64,000 nt of DNA. It comes from DASQFQ01 sp038238015 (GTDB lineage Bacteria > Actinomycetota > Thermoleophilia > Solirubrobacterales > Solirubrobacteraceae). Below are positions 32,392-40,546 of the stretch, piece after piece; position 1 is the first letter of the stretch, and each line of letters opens with the position of its first letter. Position numbers and translations under genes: made by a program. The DNA is taken from NCBI GenBank assembly GCA_038238015.1, contig JBBRYA010000004.1, positions 1 to 64,000 of the forward strand, written 5' to 3'. The notes beneath the pieces are model-generated. The model saw only the letters and a list, made by a program, of their open reading frames with translations. It had not been told where the DNA came from and ran no database searches.

Positions 32392-33509
32392 GGGTCGCGA
32401 TCGTCGGCGCCGGCATCGTCGGCGCCGCCACTGCGCGCGAGCTCGCCGCCCGCGGCGTGGACGTCGATCTCTTCGACTCCGGGCCGGTGGCCGGCGGCAC
32501 GACCGGCCTCGGCGAGGGCAACGTGCTGTGCTCGGACAAGCCGCCCGGGCCGGAGCTCGAGCTGGCGGTGCTCGGGCGCGGGGCGTTCGACGCGATCGAG
32601 CAGAGGTACGGCGCGACGGCGCGGATCCGCCGCAAGGGCGCGTTGGTCGTCCATCGCGACGAGGCGAGCCTCGCGCTCGAGCCTGCGCGGCTGGAGGCGA
32701 TGCGCGCGGCCGGGCTCCGGTGCGTGCTGCTCGAGCCCGAGCGGGCGCGCGCACTCGAGCCCGGCCTGGCGCCCGAGATCCTCGGCGCGTCGCTGTTCCC
32801 CGACGACCTCCAGTGCGACCCGCGGGCGATCGCGCGCGCGCTGGCGGAGGAGGCGGCGAGTACCGGGGCGCGCATTCACACCAGCTGTCGCGTGGAGGCG
32901 ATCGAGCCGGGCTCGGGCGTCCGGACCCCGGACGGCGTGAGCGAGGCCGACGCGGTGGTGCTCGCGGCCGGGTCCTGGAGCGCCGCGCCGGCGCGGGGCG
33001 CGGGCCTGGAGCTGCCGCTGGAGCCGCGCAAGGGCCAGCTCGTGCGCCTGGGCCCGGCGGGCGCCGTCGGCGTGCGCCACAAGGTCGTCGACGGCGGCTA
33101 CCTCGCCACGGTGGCGAGCGACGACGCCGCGCTGCAGATCTCCACCGTGCTGGAGACGACCTGGGACGGGCACGTGCTCGTGGGCTCGAGCCGCGAGCGC
33201 CGCGGCTTCGACACTTCGGTCGACCCGGCGGTGACCGCGAAGCTGGTGGCGCGCGCCGCGGGCATCCTCCCCGCGGTGACGACGCTCGAGGTCGAGGACG
33301 CCTGGGCGGGCCTGCGCCCGTGGCTGCCCGACGGCCTCCCCGCCATCGGCCCGTCGCGCGCGGTCCCCGGGCTGTGGGTCGCGACCGGCCACGAGGGCGC
33401 GGGCGTCGGCCTCGGGCCGATCACCGGCGAGCTGGTCGCCGCGGCGCTGTGCGGGGAGCGCCCGGCACTCGACCTCTCCCCCTTCGACCCGGATCGGTTT
33501 GCGGGGTAG
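32388..33509 (+). CDS. FAD-dependent D-hydroxyproline oxidase/dehydrogenase (DAO family)
   Basis: A 373-residue flavoprotein of the glycine/D-amino-acid oxidase family. The FAD-binding Rossmann motif VAIVGAGIVGAATARELA is at the N-terminus. The C-terminal WAGLRPWLPDGLPAIGP and ATGHEGAGVGLGP are family hallmarks. With the epimerase and deaminase, it should oxidise cis-4-hydroxy-D-proline to the pyrroline. GTG at 32388 overlaps the epimerase stop by four bases. The dehydrogenase that turns the final semialdehyde into 2-oxoglutarate is not in the window. Confidence 0.88.
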   Translation: MRVAIVGAGIVGAATARELAARGVDVDLFDSGPVAGGTTGLGEGNVLCSDKPPGPELELAVLGRGAFDAIEQRYGATARIRRKGALVVHRDEASLALEPARLEAMRAAGLRCVLLEPERARALEPGLAPEILGASLFPDDLQCDPRAIARALAEEAASTGARIHTSCRVEAIEPGSGVRTPDGVSEADAVVLAAGSWSAAPARGAGLELPLEPRKGQLVRLGPAGAVGVRHKVVDGGYLATVASDDAALQISTVLETTWDGHVLVGSSRERRGFDTSVDPAVTAKLVARAAGILPAVTTLEVEDAWAGLRPWLPDGLPAIGPSRAVPGLWVATGHEGAGVGLGPITGELVAAALCGERPALDLSPFDPDRFAG

Positions 33510-33573
33510 CCGTCCTGCCGAGGCGTCGCATGGCGACGTCTATCCAGGACAGCTGCCGTGCCGCCGGCCGGGC

Positions 33574-34053
33574 TCAGGACATTCTCGGGCGCACGAGCAG
33601 GCGGTCGTCGCCCGCGGCATCGTCGGGAACGACGAACCCGGCCCGGCGGTAGAACGGCCGCGCTCGTGCACTGGGCGAGAGCACGAGGCGCGCGTAGCCA
33701 CGCTCGTCGGCGACGGCGATGATCGTCGTCAGGAGCGCCGAGCCGATGCCGCGGTTGCGGAACCGCTCGTGCACGAACATGTTGCCGACGTAGCCCCAGC
33801 GCGAGTCCGGGCGTCCTGGGCGAGGCATCCGCCGGTACTCCAACATGGACGCCGTGCCCACCGGCGAGTCGCCGAACGCGGCGAGCCAGGTCGTGCGACG
33901 ATCGCCTTCAGCGGCAATCCAGGCGGCCATGCGCCTCTCGAACCCAGGGTCCTCATCGGTGCCGGCGCTCCACACCGAGCGCAGCGACGCGATCGCGCCG
34001 ATGTCGTCTGCACCGGCCACTCGCACGACCGCATCAAGCCGTTCCGAAGCCAT
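33574..34053 (-). CDS. GNAT-family N-acetyltransferase
   Basis: A 159-residue acetyltransferase with the strand-loop VGNMFVHERFRNRGIGSALL (acetyl-CoA binding RxxGIG) and LSPSARARPFYRRAGF. The target is unknown. ATG at 34053 is preferred over a start at 34095 that adds an Arg-rich tail. It converges with the hydroxyproline operon and is followed upstream by the OsmC gene, whose stop lies 98 bases away on the same strand. Confidence 0.87.
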   Translation of the reverse strand: MASERLDAVVRVAGADDIGAIASLRSVWSAGTDEDPGFERRMAAWIAAEGDRRTTWLAAFGDSPVGTASMLEYRRMPRPGRPDSRWGYVGNMFVHERFRNRGIGSALLTTIIAVADERGYARLVLSPSARARPFYRRAGFVVPDDAAGDDRLLVRPRMS

Positions 34054-34151
34054 CGCACCGTTGTAGCCCTGCCGCGCCCTCGCCCGCAAGAGCATGCCTC
34101 AGCGCCTCACCGGTTGGTCGTGGGTCGCCGCCCGCCGGGCGGCGACCGCGG

Positions 34152-34619
34152 TCACACCATCTCGAGCTCGGTCCTGATCTCGATCCCGCCCTCGAGGCTG
34201 CGCGCGACCGGGCAGCCGCGGGCGTGGATGCCGTGGACCCGCTCGACGTCGGCGCGGCGGTCCTCGGCGACCGGAAGCCGGTAGTAGACGGTGATCCGCT
34301 CGATCACCAGGACGCCGTTGTCATCGACGATCTCGCCGACCGCCTCGGCCTCGTAGCGCTCTGGATCGACCTCGATCTGACGCGCCTCCAGCGCGCCGGC
34401 GAAGGTGCCGGCCAGTCACCCGCCGGCCGCGGCGACCACGTAGTCGAGAGTCGTCGCGTGCGGTGGGTACTGATCGGGTGAGACGCCGTAGTGCGCGGCG
34501 ACCTCGCTGTGGACGCCGAAGGCGACGGGCTCGCTCTCGGCCGGCAGATAGGCGAGGCGCTGCGGGCCTCCGAGGCGCTCGATGCGCACTCGCGAGATGT
34601 AAGCGGGTTCTGAGGCCAT
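34152..34619 (-). CDS. OsmC-family peroxide reductase with in-frame TGA at the catalytic Cys codon (candidate selenoprotein)
   Basis: Read through one TGA (34416-34418), the frame encodes 155 residues of the OsmC/Ohr superfamily, which reduce organic hydroperoxides with a peroxidatic and a resolving cysteine. Residues 1-67 end in TLDYVVAAAGG; the TGA is residue 68; then LAGTFAGALEARQIEVDP continues without a break to EIRTELEMV and a stop at 34152. Relatives have Cys where the TGA stands. The second cysteine is intact as C136 (GCPVARSL) and is the only Cys in the protein. A SECIS-like hairpin starts shortly after the TGA. The rest shows no decay, so selenocysteine is more likely than a broken gene, but a nonsense mutation or a sequencing error is not excluded. 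Confidence 0.7.
34379..34415 (-). promoter_or_regulatory. SECIS-like hairpin downstream of the OsmC TGA
   Basis: On the minus strand GGCGCGC (34397-34391) pairs with GCGCGTC (34385-34379): seven pairs, one of them G-U. The apical loop is TGGAG. The loop begins 25 bases after the TGA. As I recall the bacterial SECIS pattern, the loop should start 16-37 bases after the UGA, have a stem of at least four pairs and a G in its first two bases; all three hold. Hairpins are common in such GC-rich DNA, which limits the weight. Confidence 0.5.
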
Positions 34620-34658
34620 GACGTTCGCTTACCCCGTGCGCCAGGATGCACGCCGGAG

Positions 34659-35768
34659 ATGCCCCGTGTCTTGATCCTCACCGCGGACGTCGGCGCGGGC
34701 CACGACCTGCCGGCGCAGCTGTTGGCCGACGCGCTGCTCCAACGCGGAGCGGAGGTGGCGATCGCCGACGGGCTCGACGCGATGGGGCCGGTCATCCATT
34801 CGATCATGCGGGGCTCCACCGAGACGGTCCTTCACCGCATGCCGTGGCTGTTCGACGCCGAGTACTGGCTGATGACCGCCTTCCCCCCCACGCGCTGGCT
34901 GACGGTCGCGCTCGGCGTCGTGCTCGGCGGCCCGGGGCTGCGGCGGCTGCTGCGCCGCGCGGCGCCCGACGTGATCGTCTCGACCTACCCCGGGACGACG
35001 CAGCTGCTCGGCATGGCGCGACGCGCCGGGCGCCTCGCAGTCCCGGTCGTCTCGGCCGTCACCGACCTTGCGTCGCTGCGCTTCTGGGCGCATCCGGGGA
35101 TCGACGAGCACCACGTGATCCACGCCGAGTCCGATGCTGAGGTGCGCGAGTACGCGGGACCCGCAGCCGCGATCCGCCACGTGCGCGGCTACTCGCGCCC
35201 GCAGTTCGAGGCTCCGCCCGCCCGCGCCCAGGCGCGCGCCGCGCTCGGGCTGCCGGCCGCCGGCGGCGTGGCCGTCGTCTCCGGCGGCGGCTGGGGCGTC
35301 GGCGACCTCGAGCAGGCCGCGAGCGCAGTGCTGGCGATCCCGGGTGCGACCGCGGTCTGCCTGTGCGGCAACAACGCCGGGCTGCGCGAGCGCCTGGAGC
35401 GCGACTTCGCCGGCGAGCCGCGCGTGCGCGCGGAGGGCTTCACCGACCGGATCCCCGAGTGGCTGGCCGCCGCCGACGCGCTCGTGCACTCGACCGCGGG
35501 CCTGACCGTGCTCGAGGCGCAGATGACGGGAACGTGGGCGATCTCCTGGGGCTGGGGCATCGGCCACATCCGAACCAACAACCGGGCCTACCGGCGCTTC
35601 GGGCTCGCTGAGGTCGCCGACACGCCCACGCAGCTCGCCGCCGCGCTCCAGCACGCGTTCACGGCGCCGCGCACGCCCGACCGCTCGTTCGCCGCGCTGC
35701 CGGCCGCCGCCGACGCCGTGCTCGCGCTCACCCGTCCTCCTGATGGGAGCCCTCGACCAGGCGCCTGA
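34659..35768 (+). CDS. Glycosyltransferase of the MurG/MGDG-synthase (GT28-like) type
   Basis: A 369-residue GT-B enzyme. The N-terminus LILTADVGAGHDLPAQLLADAL matches the MGDG synthase/diacylglycerol glucosyltransferase opening (GxGH). The C-terminal half has VVSGGGWGVGDL, VCLCGNNAGLRERL and the sugar-nucleotide site region HSTAGLTVLEAQ. It likely adds a sugar to a lipid at the membrane surface. ATG at 34659 has GGAG directly before it, unusually close. The 3' end overlaps the opposing transporter gene by 41 bases. Confidence 0.85.
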   Translation: MPRVLILTADVGAGHDLPAQLLADALLQRGAEVAIADGLDAMGPVIHSIMRGSTETVLHRMPWLFDAEYWLMTAFPPTRWLTVALGVVLGGPGLRRLLRRAAPDVIVSTYPGTTQLLGMARRAGRLAVPVVSAVTDLASLRFWAHPGIDEHHVIHAESDAEVREYAGPAAAIRHVRGYSRPQFEAPPARAQARAALGLPAAGGVAVVSGGGWGVGDLEQAASAVLAIPGATAVCLCGNNAGLRERLERDFAGEPRVRAEGFTDRIPEWLAAADALVHSTAGLTVLEAQMTGTWAISWGWGIGHIRTNNRAYRRFGLAEVADTPTQLAAALQHAFTAPRTPDRSFAALPAAADAVLALTRPPDGSPRPGA

Positions 35769-36594
35769 CCCCGGGCGACGCGCTCAGCCGAGCCGTGCCC
35801 GCCGTCACCGCGACCAGGCCGATGACGATCACCCCGCCCCCGAGCGGCGTCGCGCCCCAGGACTCGCCGACCAGCAGCGGCGCGAGAAGCACCGGGATCA
35901 CGGTCTGGGCCACGAACGCCCCCGACGCCGTCCATGCCGCCGAGACGCGCTGCAGCGCGACCATCTCGTCGGCGATCCCGAGCCCCGCGACGGTCGCGGT
36001 CAGCGCGGCGAAGCCCGCCGCCTCACCCCACTGCGACGCCTGCGCGGCGTCGACGAGCAGCTTGGAGCCGATCGCCGAGCACGCGTACGCGCAGCCGGCG
36101 CCGACGACCAGCAGCCAGCCCGGCAGCCGGCCGCGCGACAGCCACGGCACAGCCGCGAGCACGCTCAGCGTGCCAAGCACGAGCACCAGCGTGAGCGTGC
36201 TCGCGTGCACCTTGGAGTCCTCCGGCGCGGCCCAGGCCAGCAGCCCGACCCCGACGGCGATCGTCCCCACGCCAACCAGCTCGCGCACGCCCGCGGGCTC
36301 CCCCAGCCAGCGCGCGCCGAGCACGAGCAGGACGATCAGGCCGAACGCCAGTGTCGGCTGCACAATCGTCAGCGGCGCGAGCGCGAGCGCGCCGAGCTGG
36401 AAGGGCCAGCCGAGCGCGCCGAGCGCGGTCGCCGCCAGCCAGCGCGGGCGGCGGACCAGTCCGGCGATGAACCCGACGCCCGCTCGGGCCTCGGGCAGCG
36501 CGCGCGCCTCGAGCGCCTGCAGCGCCACCGCGCCGTCGTAACAGACGGCGGCGACGGCGGCGAGCGCAGCCCCGGCCGCGACCGAGCCGGTCAC
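35728..36594 (-). CDS. DMT-superfamily (EamA/NIPA-like) multi-pass membrane transporter
   Basis: A 288-residue protein with about nine or ten hydrophobic helices in two similar halves, as in drug/metabolite transporters. Segments such as LTIVQPTLAFGLIVLLVLGARWLGE and VAQTVIPVLLAPLLVGESWG are typical. The substrate is unknown. GTG at 36594 faces the polysaccharide deacetylase start 24 bases away. Confidence 0.8.
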   Translation of the reverse strand: MTGSVAAGAALAAVAAVCYDGAVALQALEARALPEARAGVGFIAGLVRRPRWLAATALGALGWPFQLGALALAPLTIVQPTLAFGLIVLLVLGARWLGEPAGVRELVGVGTIAVGVGLLAWAAPEDSKVHASTLTLVLVLGTLSVLAAVPWLSRGRLPGWLLVVGAGCAYACSAIGSKLLVDAAQASQWGEAAGFAALTATVAGLGIADEMVALQRVSAAWTASGAFVAQTVIPVLLAPLLVGESWGATPLGGGVIVIGLVAVTAGTARLSASPGVRRLVEGSHQEDG

Positions 36595-36618
36595 CGGGCG
36601 CCTGACATCATCGCCGGC

Positions 36619-37317
36619 GTGACCGCCGTCCGCTCGGCCCTGACGCCGCTCGCGCCCGTGGTCCCCGGCCTCGCCGAGCGGCTGGGGATCGCGACGCGCT
36701 CAGCGCTGGCCGGCACGGTCGCCCTCACCTTCGACGACGGGCCGCACCCGCAGGGCACCCCGGCGGTGCTCGAAGCGCTCGCGCGCGAGGGTGCCCGCGC
36801 GACGTTCTTCCTGGTCGGCGAGCAGGTGCTGCGCTCGCCCGCGCTGGCGGCCGAGATCACCGCGGCCGGGCACGCGGTCGCGCTGCACGGCCACCGCCAC
36901 CGCGCACTGCCCAGGCTGCCGCGCCGCGCGCTGCGCGCGGATCTCGACCGCTGCGCCGCCGCCGTCGGCGAGGCGACCGGCGCCGCGCCGCGGCTGCACC
37001 GCGCCCCCTACGGCGTGTACTCCTCCGGGGCCCTGCACGAGCTGCGTGCGCGCGGCCTGACGCCGCTGCTGTGGAGCCGCTGGGGCCGCGACTGGCGGCG
37101 CCGGGCGACCGCGGAGTCGATCCTCGCGACGATCGGCGGCGAGCTGACCGCGGGCGAGGTGGTCCTGCTTCATGACTCCGACCGCTACAGCGCCGCCGGC
37201 TCCTGGCGCGCCACGGCGGCCGCGCTGCCACGCCTGCTCGAGGCGGTCGCGGCGAGCGGGCTGCACACCGCGCCGCTCACCGGCCCTGCCGAGGTCGCTC
37301 AGCCCTCGGGGCGGTAG
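36619..37317 (+). CDS. Polysaccharide deacetylase (NodB domain, CE4)
   Basis: A 232-residue NodB-fold enzyme that removes N-acetyl groups from glycans. The motifs are visible: TFDDGPHPQGTPAVLEAL (catalytic and metal Asp), HGHRHRALP (metal His pair), RAPYGVYSSGAL and a C-terminal VVLLHDSD. No signal peptide is evident, though the GTG at 36619 precedes a mildly hydrophobic N-terminus. The target may be cell-wall or lipid-linked glycan. The end overlaps the DegT-type gene on the other strand by 19 bases. Confidence 0.9.
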   Translation: MTAVRSALTPLAPVVPGLAERLGIATRSALAGTVALTFDDGPHPQGTPAVLEALAREGARATFFLVGEQVLRSPALAAEITAAGHAVALHGHRHRALPRLPRRALRADLDRCAAAVGEATGAAPRLHRAPYGVYSSGALHELRARGLTPLLWSRWGRDWRRRATAESILATIGGELTAGEVVLLHDSDRYSAAGSWRATAAALPRLLEAVAASGLHTAPLTGPAEVAQPSGR

Positions 37318-38300
37318 TAGATCGGGACGCACCAATGGTGCTCGGCCACCCAGTCGCTGTTCGGCAGGTCGTCGGGGTGGCCCATCAGCCGGTGGCACGG
37401 CTCGTCGTAGACCTTGCCGGTCGAGCGTTCGACCGGGTCGAAGGTCAGGTACTTGTAGAGCCCCGAGGTCATCCCGTCGGGCAGCTGCAGGCGGCCGGGA
37501 TGCAGCGGGTCGAGCTGCTCGCGCGCGGCGCGGTTCTTCCACTCGACGATCTCGGGCATCCGCTCGGTCTGCACGAGCCCGAGCGCCGCCGTGAACTCGC
37601 TGAGGCGGAAGTTCAGCCCGGCGACCTCGTGCTCGGGCTTGCCGTAGTTGCGGAAGGCGCGCGCGAACTCGAGCAGGCCCTCGTCGCGGGAGGCGAGCAT
37701 GCCGCCCTCGCCGGTGGAGACGGTCTTGGTCGCGTAGAACGACCACGCCCCCGCGTCGCCCCAGCTGCCGGGCCGGCGCCCGTTCCAGTCGGCGCCGTGG
37801 GCGTGCGCGCAGTCCTCGAGCAGGAAGATCCCCTCGGCGCGGCACAGCTCGGCGATCGCTTCGACCTCGAAGGCAACGTGGCCGCCGATGTGGACGAGGA
37901 TCGCCGCGCGCGGCTTGTGGCGCGCGACCTTGGCCTCGAAGTCGGCGAAGGACATGCAGAGGTCCTCGCGGTTGCAGTCCACGAACTGCACGTCCGCACC
38001 CGCGTGCAGCGCCGCGAGCGGCGTGGCCATGAAGGTGTTCGACGGGCACAGCACGGTCTCGCCGCGCACCCCCGCGTAGTTCAGCGCCGCCAGCGCCGCC
38101 CCGGTCCAGCTGCCGAACGCGACCGAGCCGAGCCGGTTCCAGGCGCTCCATGCCGCCTCGAAGGCCGCGGTCTGCGGCCCCTCCGACCACCGCTGGCTGG
38201 TGATGACCTCGTCCCAGAGGCCGTGCAGGCGCTCGCGGTCGCGATCGTCGAACCCGATCGCGAACCGGCCGAGCGCCTCCTGGGAGGCGACCGGCGTCAC
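37299..38300 (-). CDS. DegT/DnrJ/EryC1-family PLP aminotransferase
   Basis: A 333-residue sugar aminotransferase. K192 in FYATKTVSTGEGGML binds PLP, and D163 in LLEDCAHAHGADW contacts the pyridine nitrogen. These enzymes transfer an amino group from glutamate to keto-sugar nucleotides. GTG at 38300 overlaps the upstream epimerase stop by four bases, so epimerase and transaminase probably work on the same nucleotide sugar. The C-terminus (YYRPEG) looks a little short against longer family members of 370 or more residues. Confidence 0.9.
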   Translation of the reverse strand: MTPVASQEALGRFAIGFDDRDRERLHGLWDEVITSQRWSEGPQTAAFEAAWSAWNRLGSVAFGSWTGAALAALNYAGVRGETVLCPSNTFMATPLAALHAGADVQFVDCNREDLCMSFADFEAKVARHKPRAAILVHIGGHVAFEVEAIAELCRAEGIFLLEDCAHAHGADWNGRRPGSWGDAGAWSFYATKTVSTGEGGMLASRDEGLLEFARAFRNYGKPEHEVAGLNFRLSEFTAALGLVQTERMPEIVEWKNRAAREQLDPLHPGRLQLPDGMTSGLYKYLTFDPVERSTGKVYDEPCHRLMGHPDDLPNSDWVAEHHWCVPIYYRPEG

Positions 38301-39640
38301 TCGCCGGCGACCGCGAGCAGGTCGCGCAGGCGCGGGCTGGAGGAGCCGATGCGCGCGGCGACGCACGCGCTCAGCGCGCTGAGCACGAAGAACACGTGAT
38401 GGTGGTCGGCCAGGCCGTCGAAGATCCCCGGCCAGGGCACCACGACGAGCGCGAGCTGTACGCCGGCGAGCGTGAAGCACACGGTCTGGATCAGCCGGCG
38501 GCGCGGCGGGTCCCAGTCGAACCCGCTCATCAGCACGAATGGGAGCATCAGCACCAGGACGGCCCCGAAGGTGTCATAGACGTCCATGTCGCCGTCGACG
38601 GGCGCGAGGCTGGCGAGGCCGATGAGCAGCGTGGCGACCAGCGCGGCGAAGGCGAACGAAAGCGCCGCGCGGCGCAGCAACCAGGCGCCGACGGCGACGC
38701 GGTGGCGGAGCGCGGAGGGCGCAGCCGCGAGCGCGGCGTCCTCCTTGTGCCAGGCGATGTAGCGGCGCACGCCCTCGCGGAAGGAGGTCGTCGGGCGCCA
38801 GTCGAGGTCGGCGGCCGCGCGCTCGCCGCAGACCGGGGCCCCCGCGAAGTCCCCCGAGCGGCCGGGCACGCGCGTGATCTCGACGTCGCCGACCAGCGCG
38901 CAGACCGTCGTGGCGATCTCGGCGATCGTGACGTCGTCGGAGCCGACGAGGTTGTAGGTGCGGTTGGCGGCCACCGGCGCGAGCGCCCGCACGACCGCGT
39001 CGGCGAGGTCCTCGACGTAGACGAAGCGCCGCGACTGGCTGCCGTCGCCGGCCACCGTCAGCGCCTCACCCGACAGCGCGCGGCCGACGAAGGCCGGGAT
39101 CACGGCCGCGGGGCGCGCGCGCGGGCCGTAGGGGATCCCGAAGCGCAGGATCGTCGACTCGAGGCCGTAGAGCTCGCGATAGGAGTTGCAGTAGAGCTCG
39201 CCCGCGAGCTTGGTCGCGGTGTAGAGATGGCTCGGAGGCGCCAGGGTGAGCGTCTCGTCCATCAGCTCCGCCTCGGTGTCGGAGTAGACCCAGATCGTCG
39301 AGGCGTAGATCACGCGCTGCACCTCGGCGCGGCGCGCCGCCTCCAGCACGTGCAGGGTGCCGCGCGCGTTGCGCCGCTCGGACTCGGCGGGGTCGGCCTC
39401 GACCTCGTTGACGTCGGCCGCGGCGGCGAGGTGCATCACCGCGTCGCAGCCGCGCATCGCCGTGGCCAGGCGGTCCAGGTCGCCCAGGTCGCCCTCGACG
39501 AGCTCCACCTCGGGGTGGTAGGGCGAGGGCCGGAGGTCGTAGATGCGCGGGCGGTGGCCCGCGGCGATCAGATGGTCGACGACATGGGAGCCGATGAAGC
39601 CGGCTCCTCCGGTCACCAGCACGGTTGCGTGTTGCTCCAT
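38297..39640 (-). CDS. NAD-dependent sugar epimerase/dehydratase fused to a C-terminal membrane domain
   Basis: A 447-residue fusion. Residues 1-310 form an extended SDR: VTGGAGFIGSHVVDHL, then MHLAAAADVNEVEADP, STIWVYS and the YxxxK in LYTATKLAGE. Residues 325-430 hold about four membrane helices (AALSFAFAALVATLLIGLASL, TFGAVLVLMLPFVLMSG, TLAGVQLALVVVPW, VFFVLSALSACVAARIG). Typical epimerases end near 310-330, so the membrane part is extra; it may keep the enzyme beside a membrane glycosyltransferase. Coupled to the DegT aminotransferase downstream. Confidence 0.85.
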   Translation of the reverse strand: MEQHATVLVTGGAGFIGSHVVDHLIAAGHRPRIYDLRPSPYHPEVELVEGDLGDLDRLATAMRGCDAVMHLAAAADVNEVEADPAESERRNARGTLHVLEAARRAEVQRVIYASTIWVYSDTEAELMDETLTLAPPSHLYTATKLAGELYCNSYRELYGLESTILRFGIPYGPRARPAAVIPAFVGRALSGEALTVAGDGSQSRRFVYVEDLADAVVRALAPVAANRTYNLVGSDDVTIAEIATTVCALVGDVEITRVPGRSGDFAGAPVCGERAAADLDWRPTTSFREGVRRYIAWHKEDAALAAAPSALRHRVAVGAWLLRRAALSFAFAALVATLLIGLASLAPVDGDMDVYDTFGAVLVLMLPFVLMSGFDWDPPRRRLIQTVCFTLAGVQLALVVVPWPGIFDGLADHHHVFFVLSALSACVAARIGSSSPRLRDLLAVAGE

Positions 39641-39650
39641 GAACGAGAGC

Positions 39651-40526
39651 CTAGCCGGGATGCCAGACTGCGTCGTCGCCGACGCCCTCGCGCCGCGCGC
39701 TCCCTGCGGCCACGAGGTCGATCAGCGCGGCCTCGGCCGCGCCGCGGTCAGGGGGCTCGTTGCCCTCGGCGAGCACCGCGGCGACCTCCTGCGTGGCCAG
39801 CCCGTCGCCGAATGCGGTGAGCAGCTCGCCGAGATCCTGCGGCGGCGGCCTGCGCTCCAAGGTCGGGTCGAGATTCGCGATGGCGACGTCATAGGCCTCG
39901 ACGGGCTGGAACCCCCCGGCCTCCATCCGCGCGGCGCCGGTCTCGAAGACCAGCGACGGCGCCGTGAAGCGCACGGGGCCGTCGGTCTGGGCCGCCTTGC
40001 CCTGGAAGTGGGTCGGGCCGCCCTCGGCCGTGCGGGCCTCGGCGCGGTCGGCCTCGTAGGCCCGCTCGACCTCCGGGTCCTGCAGCGCGCCGAGCACCGC
40101 GGGGACGTCGAGACCGTCGACGCGCGCGAGCGCGTGCGCGATGTCGGCGGGCTCGTCGAGCACCAGCGGCGTCGTGAACCAGCCGTACTGCAGCGCACGG
40201 AACACGGCGTCCTCGCGCTCGGGCGCGAGCAGGCGCGTGGCCACGATCGCGCGGCAGGCGGTGCCCGTGCCGGCCATGCGCGGGCGCGGCTCGGTGGCGA
40301 ACGGCATCCCGTAACGGCGGAACTTCAGATAGCCGCGCGCCGACTTGGCGGGCGTGTAGCCGCGCTGGACGTACTGCTCGGCGCGCTCGGTCAGCCCGAT
40401 CGTGACCAGGCGCCAGTCCAGCTGCGCCCCGTAGCGCCAGCGCAGCACCGTGAGCGCGGGGCCCGCCGAGTAGGCCCACGGGCAGCCGGGGTCGCTGAAG
40501 TGGGTCACGACGACAGGGGCGGCCAC
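39651..40526 (-). CDS. DsbA-family (FrnE-like) thioredoxin-fold oxidoreductase
   Basis: A 291-residue cytosolic protein with VVTHFSDPGCPWAYSAGPAL, where the usual CxxC is reduced to a single Cys in CPWA. A long helical insert and a C-terminal thioredoxin half (GGPTHFQGKAAQTDGP region, then PSLVFETGAARMEAGGF) follow. FrnE/DsbA-like proteins of this kind include 2-hydroxychromene isomerase relatives and disulfide isomerases. With one cysteine it is unlikely to make disulfides by itself. ATG at 40526. Confidence 0.8.
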   Translation of the reverse strand: MAAPVVVTHFSDPGCPWAYSAGPALTVLRWRYGAQLDWRLVTIGLTERAEQYVQRGYTPAKSARGYLKFRRYGMPFATEPRPRMAGTGTACRAIVATRLLAPEREDAVFRALQYGWFTTPLVLDEPADIAHALARVDGLDVPAVLGALQDPEVERAYEADRAEARTAEGGPTHFQGKAAQTDGPVRFTAPSLVFETGAARMEAGGFQPVEAYDVAIANLDPTLERRPPPQDLGELLTAFGDGLATQEVAAVLAEGNEPPDRGAAEAALIDLVAAGSARREGVGDDAVWHPG

Positions 40527-40546
40527 GGCCCTGCATCCTAGGAGGG

